Origin: Loktanella sp. M215
GTDB taxonomy: Bacteria > Pseudomonadota > Alphaproteobacteria > Rhodobacterales > Rhodobacteraceae
Assembly (NCBI RefSeq): GCF_021735925.1
Contig: NZ_WMEA01000001.1
Location: 747,001 to 811,000 of the forward strand
Reading direction: 5' to 3'
Length of the DNA stretch: 64,000 nt
Both the position numbers and the translations under genes were made by a program. Shown here piece after piece: positions 27,649 to 36,368 of the stretch. The notes below the pieces were generated by a model. The model was not told where the DNA came from, made no database searches, and saw nothing but the letters and a program-made list of their open reading frames with translations. How positions within the stretch are numbered: position 1 is the first letter of the stretch; each line of letters opens with the position of its first letter.

Positions 27649-28787
27649 GCGTCGTCTTTCAATAGGGCGCGGGCGGCGTCGGGGCCAAGGGCCGCAGGCC
27701 GGTCGCAGGTTGTCGTCATGTCGATAAACTGGCCCAGCTCGCCAGATTTCAAGATACTGGTCATGACATCGGTCACATGCACCGCCAGTTCCAGCCCGCA
27801 GCGATGGGGGCGGTCCTCAGTGATCCCGGCGGCCATATCGGCTAAGCCCGCCGTGCGATAGTTCGCGCGGGGGGTCTTGCCGTCCAACTCCCAGTTCAGC
27901 TTGCCAAACGGATGGTCCCAGACCGGCACCTCGGTCACGGTGCCGTCGGCGTCGGCCTGTTCCAGCGCGCCGCCAAAGTGGTTGGGATCGGGCACGAAGA
28001 GCGCACCTTCGGTGCCGTAAAGCTCCATATTGGCATGGCGGTGCTTCTTGACGTCCCAGCTGACGTTCAGGGTGACAGTCGCACCATTCTCGAACGACAG
28101 CAGGGCGTGAATCGTGGTGGGCGTCTGCACCGGGATCGTTTCGCCCGCGCGCGGCTGCGACGTGATCGTGCGTTCCGTCTGGGCCGAGGTCGCCAAGGCG
28201 GCAACCCGCTTCACCGGCCCGATCAGCTGCACGAGATTGGTGATGTAATACGGCCCCATGTCCAGCACCGGACCGCCGCCGGGCTTGAAGAAGAAGTCCG
28301 GATCGGGGTGCCACATCTCCATCCCCGGGCCCATGAAGTGGGCCGTGCCGGAGGTCACTTTGCCGATACCGCCCGCGTCGATGATCTGTCGCGCTTGCTG
28401 ATGCGCCCCGCCCAGAAACGTGTCCGGAGCGGACCCTATGCGCAAGCCCTTGGAGGCCGCGAGGTCGGCCAGCGATTTGGCCTGTTTCAGCGTCAGGACC
28501 AGTGGCTTTTCCGTATAGGCGTGCTTGCCTGCATCAAGGATGCGCCTGGTCACGTCGTAATGGGCGTCGGGGATCGTCAGGTTCACGATGATGTCGATGT
28601 CGTCGGACGCCAGCAGATCGCTGACGATGCGCGCCTTCAGACCGAATGCCTTGGCCTTGGCCAAGGCCGCCTCCTCGTTCATGTCGGACACGGCGACGAA
28701 ACGTATGTTCTTGTAGGTCGGCGCCAGCGTCAGGTAGGCGGTCGAGATGTTGCCGCAGCCGATCAGGCCGACATTCATAACAGTCAT
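27645..28787 (-). CDS. Gfo/Idh/MocA family oxidoreductase (second copy)
   Basis: This 380-residue oxidoreductase has the Rossmann motif GLIGCGNISTAYLTLAPTYK, the catalytic Lys in YTEKPLVLTLKQAKSLADLA, and the C-terminal domain with GGGPVLDMGPYYITNLVQLI. It differs clearly from the copy at 20356 and is not a recent duplicate. It lies 12 bases after a TIM-barrel isomerase-like gene, repeating the pairing seen at the other end of the operon. The substrate is unknown; a mannose- or glucose-derived glycoside is plausible from the neighbouring beta-mannosidase. Confidence 0.9.
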   Translation of the reverse strand: MTVMNVGLIGCGNISTAYLTLAPTYKNIRFVAVSDMNEEAALAKAKAFGLKARIVSDLLASDDIDIIVNLTIPDAHYDVTRRILDAGKHAYTEKPLVLTLKQAKSLADLAASKGLRIGSAPDTFLGGAHQQARQIIDAGGIGKVTSGTAHFMGPGMEMWHPDPDFFFKPGGGPVLDMGPYYITNLVQLIGPVKRVAALATSAQTERTITSQPRAGETIPVQTPTTIHALLSFENGATVTLNVSWDVKKHRHANMELYGTEGALFVPDPNHFGGALEQADADGTVTEVPVWDHPFGKLNWELDGKTPRANYRTAGLADMAAGITEDRPHRCGLELAVHVTDVMTSILKSGELGQFIDMTTTCDRPAALGPDAARALLKDDA

Positions 28788-28799
28788 GGGACGTCTCTT

Positions 28800-29543
28800 T
28801 TACAGGGATTGCATGGTGGCCAGCGCGCGGCTGGCAAAGCGGTTGTCGTCGGCGGGCTTGTCGTGTTCCATCACGAACAGATCGCAACCGGCCGCCTTCA
28901 ATGCGCGGAAATGTGCAGGCCAGTCCAGCGTGCCGTGGCCTGCGTCTGCCCAGCCGTCCTCGTCCGCGTTCTCGCCCGCAGGTGCGCGGTCCTTGACGTG
29001 CGCTGCGATGATGCGGTCGCCGTATCGGGCAATCACGTCTGCCGGGTCCTTGCCCGCGACGGCCGCCCAGGCGACGTCGAATTCAAACCCGACGTTGTCC
29101 TGCGCCAGAATGATGTCGATCGGCAACTCTCCCGACGGCAGCGCCTTGAATTCGAAATCATGGTTGTGCCATCCGAAATCGAATCCTGCGTCCTGCAGCG
29201 GCTTGCCCGCCGCCGACAGGCGCTTGGCGAAACTGGTCCAGCCTTCGGCGTCCGTGGGGCGCTGGTCGGGCAGGATGAAGGGGACGATGATCTTCTCGAT
29301 GCCCAGCGCGCGGGCGATCTTCATTGTCTGCGCCGCATCTTCGGCCACCAGGTCCATCGCGAAATGCCCCGACGGCATGGTCAACCCGGTCTCGTCCATC
29401 GCGGTCTTCGTGGCGTCCAGATCTGCGTAGACCGGGCCGTAGCCTTCGACGTGGGCATAGCCAAGTGCGGCCAACATGCCGAGCGTGTCGGACAGTGGGC
29501 CGAAGTTGCGCGAGCTGTAAAGCTGGTAGGAAAAGTCAGTCAT
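28800..29543 (-). CDS. Sugar phosphate isomerase/epimerase-like TIM-barrel protein (second copy)
   Basis: This 247-residue compact TIM-barrel protein has FDFGWHNHDFEFKAL (His and Glu), NVGFEFDVAWAAVAGKDPAD (Asp) and IIAAHVKDRAPAGENADEDG (His, Lys, Asp), the divalent-metal site of the xylose-isomerase-like superfamily. ATG 29543 with a purine-rich GGACAG upstream is the natural start (MTDFSYQLYSSRNFG); the longer open frame is not supported. It lies between the beta-mannosidase and the second Gfo/Idh gene, 10 and 12 bases away. Possible roles are epimerase or 3-keto-glycoside lyase. Confidence 0.87.
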   Translation of the reverse strand: MTDFSYQLYSSRNFGPLSDTLGMLAALGYAHVEGYGPVYADLDATKTAMDETGLTMPSGHFAMDLVAEDAAQTMKIARALGIEKIIVPFILPDQRPTDAEGWTSFAKRLSAAGKPLQDAGFDFGWHNHDFEFKALPSGELPIDIILAQDNVGFEFDVAWAAVAGKDPADVIARYGDRIIAAHVKDRAPAGENADEDGWADAGHGTLDWPAHFRALKAAGCDLFVMEHDKPADDNRFASRALATMQSL

Positions 29544-29553
29544 GGGTCTGTCC

Positions 29554-31938
29554 TCAGGTGGTGTAAGTGGCACTGTGCAGGTCGCGCAGCGTGAAGGTGG
29601 GACTGGCCGCCGGGTCGGCGGGCGTGAACCGCAGGGTCGCGGACTGCCCGGGGGCAAGGTGGATGGCGTTGCGGTCGAACCGGCCGGGCACGGAGGCCTC
29701 TGCCGTCACGTAGAAGGCCATGGCCTGCGCGGTAACGCTCAGCACGTGGACCTCTCCTTCGCGGATCGTATCGCAGGTCAGATGCGCAGGCAAAAGGTCG
29801 TAGGCCTTGTAGGGTTTGGGCGCAAAGACGTCGCCGCCGGTGCTGCCGTCACTGGCGGTCCAGCCAAAGGACAGCATCTCTTGGCGCTCCAGCGCGACTT
29901 TCGGCACGCGCAGCACGTCCGTGGCACTGTCCGTGACCTCTGCCCCGCCCTGCCCCAGATCGCGCGTGCTGCCGTCCATCGCGCAAGCGCAGGCGGTCAC
30001 GCTCACCGTGACCGCGTCGCGTCGGTCGTTTACCGCACGCAGCACCAGACCGTCGCCGTCTGGCATGACGACCACGGTGACGGGGGCGTAGAAATCGCGG
30101 CTCAGGTGATGCAGCACCTTCCACCCGCCGCCATAGTCGAGAGACGCCCATGAACACACCGGCCATGTATCGTTCAACTGCCAGATCAGCGTGCCCATGC
30201 AGTGCGGTTTCAGGCCGCGCCATTGCGTGACAGCAGTCTTGATCGCCAGCGCCTGCTGGACCTGGCTGACGTAGACGAAGTTCTCGAAATCCACCGGAAA
30301 GCGGAAAGTGCGGAACATGGTTTCCGCGATGCGGGCGTTGCCGCCGTCATTTTTCTGATGCGCCTCCATCACCGGGGCGGCGATGTTGAAGTCTTTCGGG
30401 TCGGCGAACTGGCGGATGACGTCCATCGACGGGTAGCTTTGGAATCCGAACTCGGAACAAAAGCGGGGCGCGACGTCGCGGTAGTGGTCGAAATCGCGCC
30501 CTTCGTGCCAGACCGACCAAAAGTGCATGTCGCCGCTGCTGTCGTCGTGCCACGCATCGCCAAAGGACAGCGGCCCGGTCGAGGGGCTGGAGGGCCACCA
30601 GTTGGCGTGCGGGTCGGTCTCTCGCAGCGCATCCGCGATACAGCGGTTCAGGCGGTCGTAGTTCACCAGATAGCGGTCGCGGTCATTGCGACTGACGTCA
30701 TACCACGTCAACGCGCCGACCAACTCGTTGTCGCCGCACCACAGCGCGATGCAGGCGTGGTGATGCATGCGGGCGACGTTGTCGTGCACCTCGGCCCGCA
30801 CATTCGCCAGATAGGCGGGGTTGGAAGGATAGAGGTTGCAGGCGAACATGAAGTCCTGCCAGACCAGCAGGCCCAGTTCGTCGCAGGTGTCATAGAAGCT
30901 GTCCGGCTCATACCGCCCGCCGCCCCAGACGCGGACCATGTTCATATTGGCATCCACGGCGGATTGCAGCAGGGCGCGGGTTTTCGCGTCGGTAATGCGT
31001 CCCGGCAAGGCGTCTGCAGGGATCCAGTTTGCGCCTTTGCAAAACGTGTCGTGGCCGTTCACGCGGACCTTGAAGCCAAGTCCCGCGGCATCGGGTTCAG
31101 CCACCAGCTCCATCCGGCGCAGGCCCAGATGGCGGGTCGCGGTCGCGGCCCCGGCGGTGACGGTCAGGTCGTACAGATGCTGCGCACCAAGCCCGGCTGG
31201 CCACCACAGGACAGGTTCGGGCACAGCGATTGTCACCTGACAAAACCCGTTCCGGCTGTCGGCCGTCACCATCTGGCCGGCGAGTGACACGGTGACCGGC
31301 CCCTCGTGATGCTTCGTATGCACGCCGACCGTGACGGTCACACCGTCGCCGTGGTCCTGCGCGATCGCCAGCCGGTCGATCCGCGCGGCCTGCGACGGCT
31401 CCAGCCGCAGCGTGCCATAGACGCCCGAGGTCGCCAGCGCGATGTTCCAGTCCCAGCCGAAATCACAGGCAGGCTTGCGCAGGAAATTGCCATAGGGGAT
31501 CGGGCAGTTCTTGGACCACGGCACCGGGAAGGGATGCGCGTCCGACAGCGCCTTGCCCGCCGCGACGGGCGAATGGAACGTGATGGCGATGGTGTTGCGG
31601 CCTGCGCGCGCAGCCTCACCCAATCCGGCGCGGTAGGTACAAAAGGCATTCGCGGCCTCCAGCACCACCACATCGTTCACGCGGACCGTCGCCACCGTGT
31701 CGAGTTCCGAGATCACCAGATCGACCGCGGGATCGGCCAGATCGAAATCCCGGGTCAGGGTCCAGTCCGCCGCGCAGATCCAGCGCAGGTCGTATTCATT
31801 CTGACCGGCGTAGGGATCGGGGATCAGGGCGGCATCCTGCAGCGCGGTGACGATATCCCCCGGCAGGGTCATCGGGGTCGTCAGGGTGCCGTCGGCAGAC
31901 CGCAGCATCCAGCCACCGGCCAGATCCTGCGTGGTCAC
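29554..31938 (-). CDS. GH2 beta-mannosidase
   Basis: This 794-residue glycoside hydrolase family 2 enzyme has no signal peptide, so it is cytoplasmic. The N-terminal sugar-binding domain contains WSKNCPIPYGNFLRKPACDF followed by GWDWN, typical of beta-mannosidases. The catalytic barrel has NMVRVWGGGRYEPDSFYD, the acid/base Glu in CIALWCGDNELVGAL and the nucleophile Glu in RFCSEFGFQSYPSMD. The GTG start at 31938 overlaps the stop of the ABC ATPase gene (GTGA), which fixes the start; the longer open frame upstream is the ATPase gene read out of frame. It should release mannose from short beta-mannosides brought in by the ABC importer. Confidence 0.92.
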   Translation of the reverse strand: MTTQDLAGGWMLRSADGTLTTPMTLPGDIVTALQDAALIPDPYAGQNEYDLRWICAADWTLTRDFDLADPAVDLVISELDTVATVRVNDVVVLEAANAFCTYRAGLGEAARAGRNTIAITFHSPVAAGKALSDAHPFPVPWSKNCPIPYGNFLRKPACDFGWDWNIALATSGVYGTLRLEPSQAARIDRLAIAQDHGDGVTVTVGVHTKHHEGPVTVSLAGQMVTADSRNGFCQVTIAVPEPVLWWPAGLGAQHLYDLTVTAGAATATRHLGLRRMELVAEPDAAGLGFKVRVNGHDTFCKGANWIPADALPGRITDAKTRALLQSAVDANMNMVRVWGGGRYEPDSFYDTCDELGLLVWQDFMFACNLYPSNPAYLANVRAEVHDNVARMHHHACIALWCGDNELVGALTWYDVSRNDRDRYLVNYDRLNRCIADALRETDPHANWWPSSPSTGPLSFGDAWHDDSSGDMHFWSVWHEGRDFDHYRDVAPRFCSEFGFQSYPSMDVIRQFADPKDFNIAAPVMEAHQKNDGGNARIAETMFRTFRFPVDFENFVYVSQVQQALAIKTAVTQWRGLKPHCMGTLIWQLNDTWPVCSWASLDYGGGWKVLHHLSRDFYAPVTVVVMPDGDGLVLRAVNDRRDAVTVSVTACACAMDGSTRDLGQGGAEVTDSATDVLRVPKVALERQEMLSFGWTASDGSTGGDVFAPKPYKAYDLLPAHLTCDTIREGEVHVLSVTAQAMAFYVTAEASVPGRFDRNAIHLAPGQSATLRFTPADPAASPTFTLRDLHSATYTT

Positions 31939-33023
31939 AGACGCACCTCGGTGTCCTTGTCGAACAGGGACGCCGCTGCTGGGTCGATGCCGATGGTCAG
32001 CCGGTCGCCGGGCTTGACCTGCGCCTGACCATCCATCCGGATGCGGAAGATCTGGCCGCCGAATTCGCAATAAACCAGCGTGTCGGACCCCATCGGTTCG
32101 ACCAGATCGACGGTGATGTCGGTCGTGTAGGGCGCGGACCGCAGGTTGTCGCCGGTCATCACGTGTTCCGGCCGGATCCCGATGATCGCGGCCTTGCCCT
32201 CGGCGGGACGCTCCTTGAACGTGTAGCTGCCCAGCGGCAGGTCATGACCCGGAATGGCGATGGTATCGCCTTTCAGCGTGCCTTCGAAAAAGGTCATCGA
32301 GGGCGAGCCGATGAAATCCGCGACATAGAGGTTCTGCGGCTTGCCATAGATCTCGGCCGGCGTGCCCAGCTGCATGATCTTGCCGCCCTTCATGATCGCG
32401 ATGCGGTCGGCCAGCGTCATCGCCTCGACCTGATCGTGAGTCACATAGATCATCGTGTTCTTGAGGTTATTGTGCAGCCGCTTCAACTCGACCCGCAGAT
32501 CGGCGCGCAGCTTTGCGTCAAGGTTCGACAGGGGTTCGTCGAACAAGAACACCTCGACGTCGCGCACCAATGCGCGCCCGATGGCGACGCGCTGGCGCTG
32601 GCCGCCGGACAGCGCGCCCGGCTTGCGCTTCAATAGCGGTTCGATTTGCAGCACGTCGGCGGCACGGGCGACACGCTTGGCGATCTCGGCCTTGGGCACG
32701 CGTGCGTTCTTCAGGCCAAAGGTCAGGTTCCCCTCGACCGTCATCTGCGGATAAAGCGCGTAGCTTTGGAACACCATGCCGATGCCGCGCTCGCTCGGTT
32801 CGGCCCATGTCACGTTCTTGCCCTTGATCCAGATTTGCCCGTCGGTGGGTTCCAGCAGGCCCGCGATGACGTTCAGCAGCGTGGACTTGCCGCAGCCTGA
32901 CGATCCCAGCAGCACAAGGAACTCGCCATCCCCGATATCGAGGTTCAAATCCTGCAGCACCTTCACGGCGCCGAACGCCAGATCGAGGTGCTTGATCGAG
33001 ACGGAGGGGTTCTGAATGGTCAC
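31935..33023 (-). CDS. Sugar ABC transporter ATPase (MalK/UgpC type)
   Basis: This 362-residue ATPase has Walker A LLGSSGCGKSTLLNVIAGL, Q-loop MVFQSYALYPQMTVEGNL, signature LSGGQRQRVAIGRALVRD, Walker B VFLFDEPLSNLDAKLR, and the H-loop in IYVTHDQVEAMTLADRIAIM. The C-terminal OB-type regulatory domain (GIRPEHV) is that of the CUT1 sugar importers. It forms the importer with the two permeases and binding protein upstream and is coupled to the beta-mannosidase downstream. Confidence 0.96.
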   Translation of the reverse strand: MTIQNPSVSIKHLDLAFGAVKVLQDLNLDIGDGEFLVLLGSSGCGKSTLLNVIAGLLEPTDGQIWIKGKNVTWAEPSERGIGMVFQSYALYPQMTVEGNLTFGLKNARVPKAEIAKRVARAADVLQIEPLLKRKPGALSGGQRQRVAIGRALVRDVEVFLFDEPLSNLDAKLRADLRVELKRLHNNLKNTMIYVTHDQVEAMTLADRIAIMKGGKIMQLGTPAEIYGKPQNLYVADFIGSPSMTFFEGTLKGDTIAIPGHDLPLGSYTFKERPAEGKAAIIGIRPEHVMTGDNLRSAPYTTDITVDLVEPMGSDTLVYCEFGGQIFRIRMDGQAQVKPGDRLTIGIDPAAASLFDKDTEVRL

Positions 33024-33027
33024 AGTC

Positions 33028-33975
33028 TTATCCTTTTACCGCGCCGGCAGCGATGCCACGGACGAAAAGCTTGCCGGAGGCAAAGTAGATGACGAGGGGG
33101 ACGAGGCCGGTCAGCAGCGTCGCGGCCATGTTGACGTTGTATTCCTTCACCCCCTGCACCGAGTTGACGATGTTGTTCAGCTGCACCGTCATGGGGTACC
33201 GGTCGGGGGACGAGATGTAGGTCACGCCGAACAGGAAATCGTTCCAGATGCCCGTGACCTGAATGATGAAGGCCACGACGCAGATCGGCAGCGACATCGG
33301 CAGGATGATCTTGAAGAAGATCGCCCAGAACCCGGCCCCATCGACACGGGCGGCCTTGAACAGCTCCTCCGGGATGGACGCGAAATAATTGCGGAACAGC
33401 AGCGTGTTGATCGGCATGCCAAAGGCCACATGGACCAGCACCAGCCCGGTAAGCGATCCGTAAAGTCCGGCTTCGCGCAGCAGGATCACGATGGGATAGA
33501 GCATGACCTGATAGGGGATGAAGGCGCCGATCATCAGAATGGTGAAAAACACCTCCGACCCGCGGAATTTCCACATCGACAGGGCATAGCCGTTCACCGA
33601 CGCGATGGCGACCGACAGGATCACCGACGGGATCAGGATACGGACAGAGTTCCAGAAGCCGCGGCTGAGACCGTCGCAGTTGATCCCGGTGCAGGCCTCT
33701 TTCCACGCCTTGACCCACGGCTCGAAGGTGATTTCCAGCGGCGGGGCAAAGATGTTGCCCATCCGGATTTCCGGCATTCCCTTCAGCGAGGTCACGATCA
33801 TCACGTAAAGCGGCAGCGCGTAATACAGCGCCACGACAAAGAGCGTGCCGTAGACGATGATGTTGCCGCGGCTGAACCGCTTCTTGGGCTTCTTCCCGCG
33901 TGGCCCCTCGGCCAGTTGCTTGCCAAGCGGCATGTCCACCGCGGCGACGGCGTTCAGCATTCCGACATTAGCCAT
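33028..33975 (-). CDS. Sugar ABC transporter permease (MalG type)
   Basis: This 315-residue inner-membrane permease has six predicted helices, beginning with NIIVYGTLFVVALYYALPLY. The cytoplasmic EAA loop that contacts the ATPase is PEELFKAARVDGAGFWAIFF. The last residues of the N-terminal extension are rich in Lys (GPRGKKPKKRF). The start overlaps the previous permease gene by 8 bases. Member of the CUT1 carbohydrate family; specificity is set by the binding protein. Confidence 0.95.
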   Translation of the reverse strand: MANVGMLNAVAAVDMPLGKQLAEGPRGKKPKKRFSRGNIIVYGTLFVVALYYALPLYVMIVTSLKGMPEIRMGNIFAPPLEITFEPWVKAWKEACTGINCDGLSRGFWNSVRILIPSVILSVAIASVNGYALSMWKFRGSEVFFTILMIGAFIPYQVMLYPIVILLREAGLYGSLTGLVLVHVAFGMPINTLLFRNYFASIPEELFKAARVDGAGFWAIFFKIILPMSLPICVVAFIIQVTGIWNDFLFGVTYISSPDRYPMTVQLNNIVNSVQGVKEYNVNMAATLLTGLVPLVIYFASGKLFVRGIAAGAVKG

Positions 33976-34897
33976 GCTTCTTGCCTCCGAATTCCAGATA
34001 GGCCCAGGGGATCAGGATGATGACGACCATCAGCAGCATCATCGACGACGCGGCAAAGCCCTGGCCCAGGTTCTGTCCGCCGAACATCGCGGTCATGACG
34101 TATTTCGCCGGCACCTCTGAACTGATGCCCGGCCCGCCAGAGGTTTGCGCCACGACCAGATCGTAAAGCTTCACGATGCCCGCCGCGATCAGCACGAGGG
34201 ATGTGACGAAGACCGGGCGCATCATCGGAATGACGATGCGGATGTAGGTCTTGACCGTGCCGATCCCGTCGACGCGGGCGGCCTTCCAGATATCCTCGTC
34301 GATGCCACGCAGACCGGCCAGCATGATGCACATGATCAGCCCGGTGCCCTGCCACAGACCCGCGATCAGCAGGCCAAACATGACGATATTGGGATTGTTC
34401 AGCGGGTCGAAGGTAAACGACTGCCAGCCAAGGTCACGCACGACGCTTTGCAGGCCCAGTTCGGGGTTCAGGATCCACTGCCAGACCAAACCGGTCACGA
34501 TGAACGACAGCGCAAAGGGGTAAAGGAAGATCGACCGGAACACCGCCTCGCCCCGGATCTTGCGGTCCAGCAGGGCGGCGAGGATGAAGCCGATGACCAG
34601 CGTGCCGATCAGGGAAAAGACCCCGTAGATCGCCAGATTCTCGATCGAGACGATCCACTTGCGCGACGACCAGAGGCGTTCGTACTGGTCCAGCCCGGCC
34701 CAGCTCAACCGCGGCAGCAGGCCGGATTTGGTAAAGGAATAGACCACCGTCCAGATCGTGCCGCCCAGAAAAATCACGAGGGCAGTAAAGATCAGCGGCA
34801 CCATCGCCACCTTGGACGACAGGTTGCGCAACAGGCGCGATGGTCGGCGCACGGCCTTTTCCGGCCCCGTGTCAGGGCGAATGTCGGTGGTCGTCAT
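33968..34897 (-). CDS. Sugar ABC transporter permease (MalF type)
   Basis: This 309-residue inner-membrane permease has the first helix near VPLIFTALVIFLGGTIWTVV and the EAA loop in GIDEDIWKAARVDGIGTVKT. It is the first permease of the operon and follows the binding-protein gene after a 92-base gap that carries a perfect 12-bp stem. Together with the MalG-type subunit it forms the transmembrane heterodimer. Confidence 0.95.
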   Translation of the reverse strand: MTTTDIRPDTGPEKAVRRPSRLLRNLSSKVAMVPLIFTALVIFLGGTIWTVVYSFTKSGLLPRLSWAGLDQYERLWSSRKWIVSIENLAIYGVFSLIGTLVIGFILAALLDRKIRGEAVFRSIFLYPFALSFIVTGLVWQWILNPELGLQSVVRDLGWQSFTFDPLNNPNIVMFGLLIAGLWQGTGLIMCIMLAGLRGIDEDIWKAARVDGIGTVKTYIRIVIPMMRPVFVTSLVLIAAGIVKLYDLVVAQTSGGPGISSEVPAKYVMTAMFGGQNLGQGFAASSMMLLMVVIILIPWAYLEFGGKKHG

Positions 34898-34945
34898 GGG
34901 CTCCCCCCCTTGGTCGACGCATTTTCGGCATGGTGCGTGCCCGGT

Positions 34946-34971
34946 GGGGCGGGCCGCCTGCGGCCCGCCCC
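34946..34971. repeat. Perfect 12-bp stem-loop between binding protein and permease genes
   Basis: The bases GGGGCGGGCCGC (34946-34957) and GCGGCCCGCCCC (34960-34971) are perfect reverse complements around a 2-base centre. There is no T-tract. A stable hairpin just after a binding-protein gene is the classic device for protecting its mRNA from 3' decay and giving it higher expression than the permeases, as in malE-malF. This role is inferred. Confidence 0.7.
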
Positions 34972-34989
34972 GACATCACGTCCGCCTGC

Positions 34990-36222
34990 CTATTCGGCGC
35001 TGGCGATGATGTCGGCGTATTGCTGCTGCACCTCTGGCGCGGTCATGGACGGCGTGTTCCAGAACTCGGTCATCAGGTCGTTCAGCTGCGTGATCGTGTC
35101 AGGCGAGATCAGCTGCTCTGACGCAGGCAGCGTCTGGCCGTTGGCCAGAAGGTCGAGACCTTTCTGCGTGCATTCGTTGACCGTCGTCAGATCGACGTCG
35201 CCACGGACCGGCAGGGACCCCTTCACCGAATTGAAGGACACCTGCACTTCGGGAGACAGCAGCAGGGCTGCCAGCTCTTTCTGTGCCGCAGTGATCTCGG
35301 GGTCGTCATTGACCGGAAAGTAGAACGCGTCGCCACCGGTCTGCAGATAGGCCCCCAGCCCAAGGCCCGGCAGACAGCCGTAATCCTTGCCCGCGGTCAG
35401 GCCTGCGACGGCGAATTCGCCCTGCGCCCAGTCACCCATGATCTGCGCACCGCCCTCGCCGGTGATCAGCGCGTTCGTTGCCTGGTTCCAGTCCTGCACG
35501 TTGATGCCCGTCGCAAGCTCGCGCGCGGCGGCATAGGCTTCAAAAGCAGCGGTGTATTCCGGACCCATCACGGTTTCGGCGTTCTTGTCCTGCATGACCG
35601 ACAGCCACGCATCCTTGCCGGCGATGGCGATCGTCATCACGTTGTTGAACGCTCCGGCCTGCTGCCAGGCCTGGCCGCCCATGGCCAGCGGGGTGACGCC
35701 CGCCGCACGCAGCGCCTCGGCGCTTTCGACGAAACCGTTCCAGTCGGTCGGCATCTCAAGTCCGGCCTTTTCGTAGGCCGGGCCCGACAGCCACATCCAG
35801 TTCCAGGAATGGATGTTGATCGGCGCGCAGTAGATCTTGCCGTCAACGGTGCAGGAGTCGAGAAGCGAGGGCGGATTGACGATGTCCTTCCAGCCCTGCG
35901 CCTCGGCCACGTCGGTGATGTCCAGCAGCAGGCCGGCGTCGATCAGCTCCTCGGCCTGACGTCCGTGGTTGAACTGAAAGGCCGCGGGCGGATCGCCACC
36001 GATGATGCGGCTGACCATGATCGGGCGCGCCGTGTCACCGCCGCCGGCGATGGCACCGTCGACCCACTTGTTGCCCGTGGCATCCCATGCCTCTGCCAGC
36101 TTCGTCACGGCGGCGGCCTCCCCCCCGGATGTCCACCAGTGCATCACCTCCAGATCGACGGCGCCCGCGCTGGACGCGGCACAGATCGCCGTCGCCGCAA
36201 GCAGTTGAGTGCTGAGTTTCAC
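34990..36222 (-). CDS. Sugar ABC transporter substrate-binding protein
   Basis: This is a periplasmic solute-binding protein of the CUT1 (family 1) type, 410 residues. The signal peptide is MKLSTQLLAATAICAASSAG with cleavage near AGA-VDLEV. Typical features are VMHWWTSGGEAAAVTKLAEA, FQFNHGRQAEELIDAGLLLD and, near the C-terminus, FNSVKGSLPVRGDVDL. GTG 36222 is the start, with GGGAGG upstream. A LacI-type operator lies about 50 bases upstream. The ligand is probably a hemicellulose oligosaccharide, judged from the co-transcribed GH2 and GH43 enzymes. Confidence 0.95.
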   Translation of the reverse strand: MKLSTQLLAATAICAASSAGAVDLEVMHWWTSGGEAAAVTKLAEAWDATGNKWVDGAIAGGGDTARPIMVSRIIGGDPPAAFQFNHGRQAEELIDAGLLLDITDVAEAQGWKDIVNPPSLLDSCTVDGKIYCAPINIHSWNWMWLSGPAYEKAGLEMPTDWNGFVESAEALRAAGVTPLAMGGQAWQQAGAFNNVMTIAIAGKDAWLSVMQDKNAETVMGPEYTAAFEAYAAARELATGINVQDWNQATNALITGEGGAQIMGDWAQGEFAVAGLTAGKDYGCLPGLGLGAYLQTGGDAFYFPVNDDPEITAAQKELAALLLSPEVQVSFNSVKGSLPVRGDVDLTTVNECTQKGLDLLANGQTLPASEQLISPDTITQLNDLMTEFWNTPSMTAPEVQQQYADIIASAE

Positions 36223-36270
36223 GATTCTAACCTCCCTGATCTAAATCGTTGTAGGAAAGCTAACCTGAAG

Positions 36271-36286
36271 TTGTTTGCGCAAACAA
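36271..36286. promoter_or_regulatory. LacI-family operator between the ABC operon and its regulator gene
   Basis: TTGTTTGCGCAAACAA is a perfect 16-base palindrome with the central CG and flanking half-sites typical of LacI-family operators. It lies in the 146-base divergent region, 49 bases before the binding-protein start and 82 bases before the LacI-type gene on the other strand. Its position suggests repression of the sugar operon and perhaps of the regulator gene. Confidence 0.75.
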
Positions 36287-36368
36287 GACTGTTTCTTTTT
36301 AGGGTTGAAAATTAGGCTGGTGGCATCCGGACGCTTGCAAATGCAGCGTTTTTGCGTGACGGAAACGC

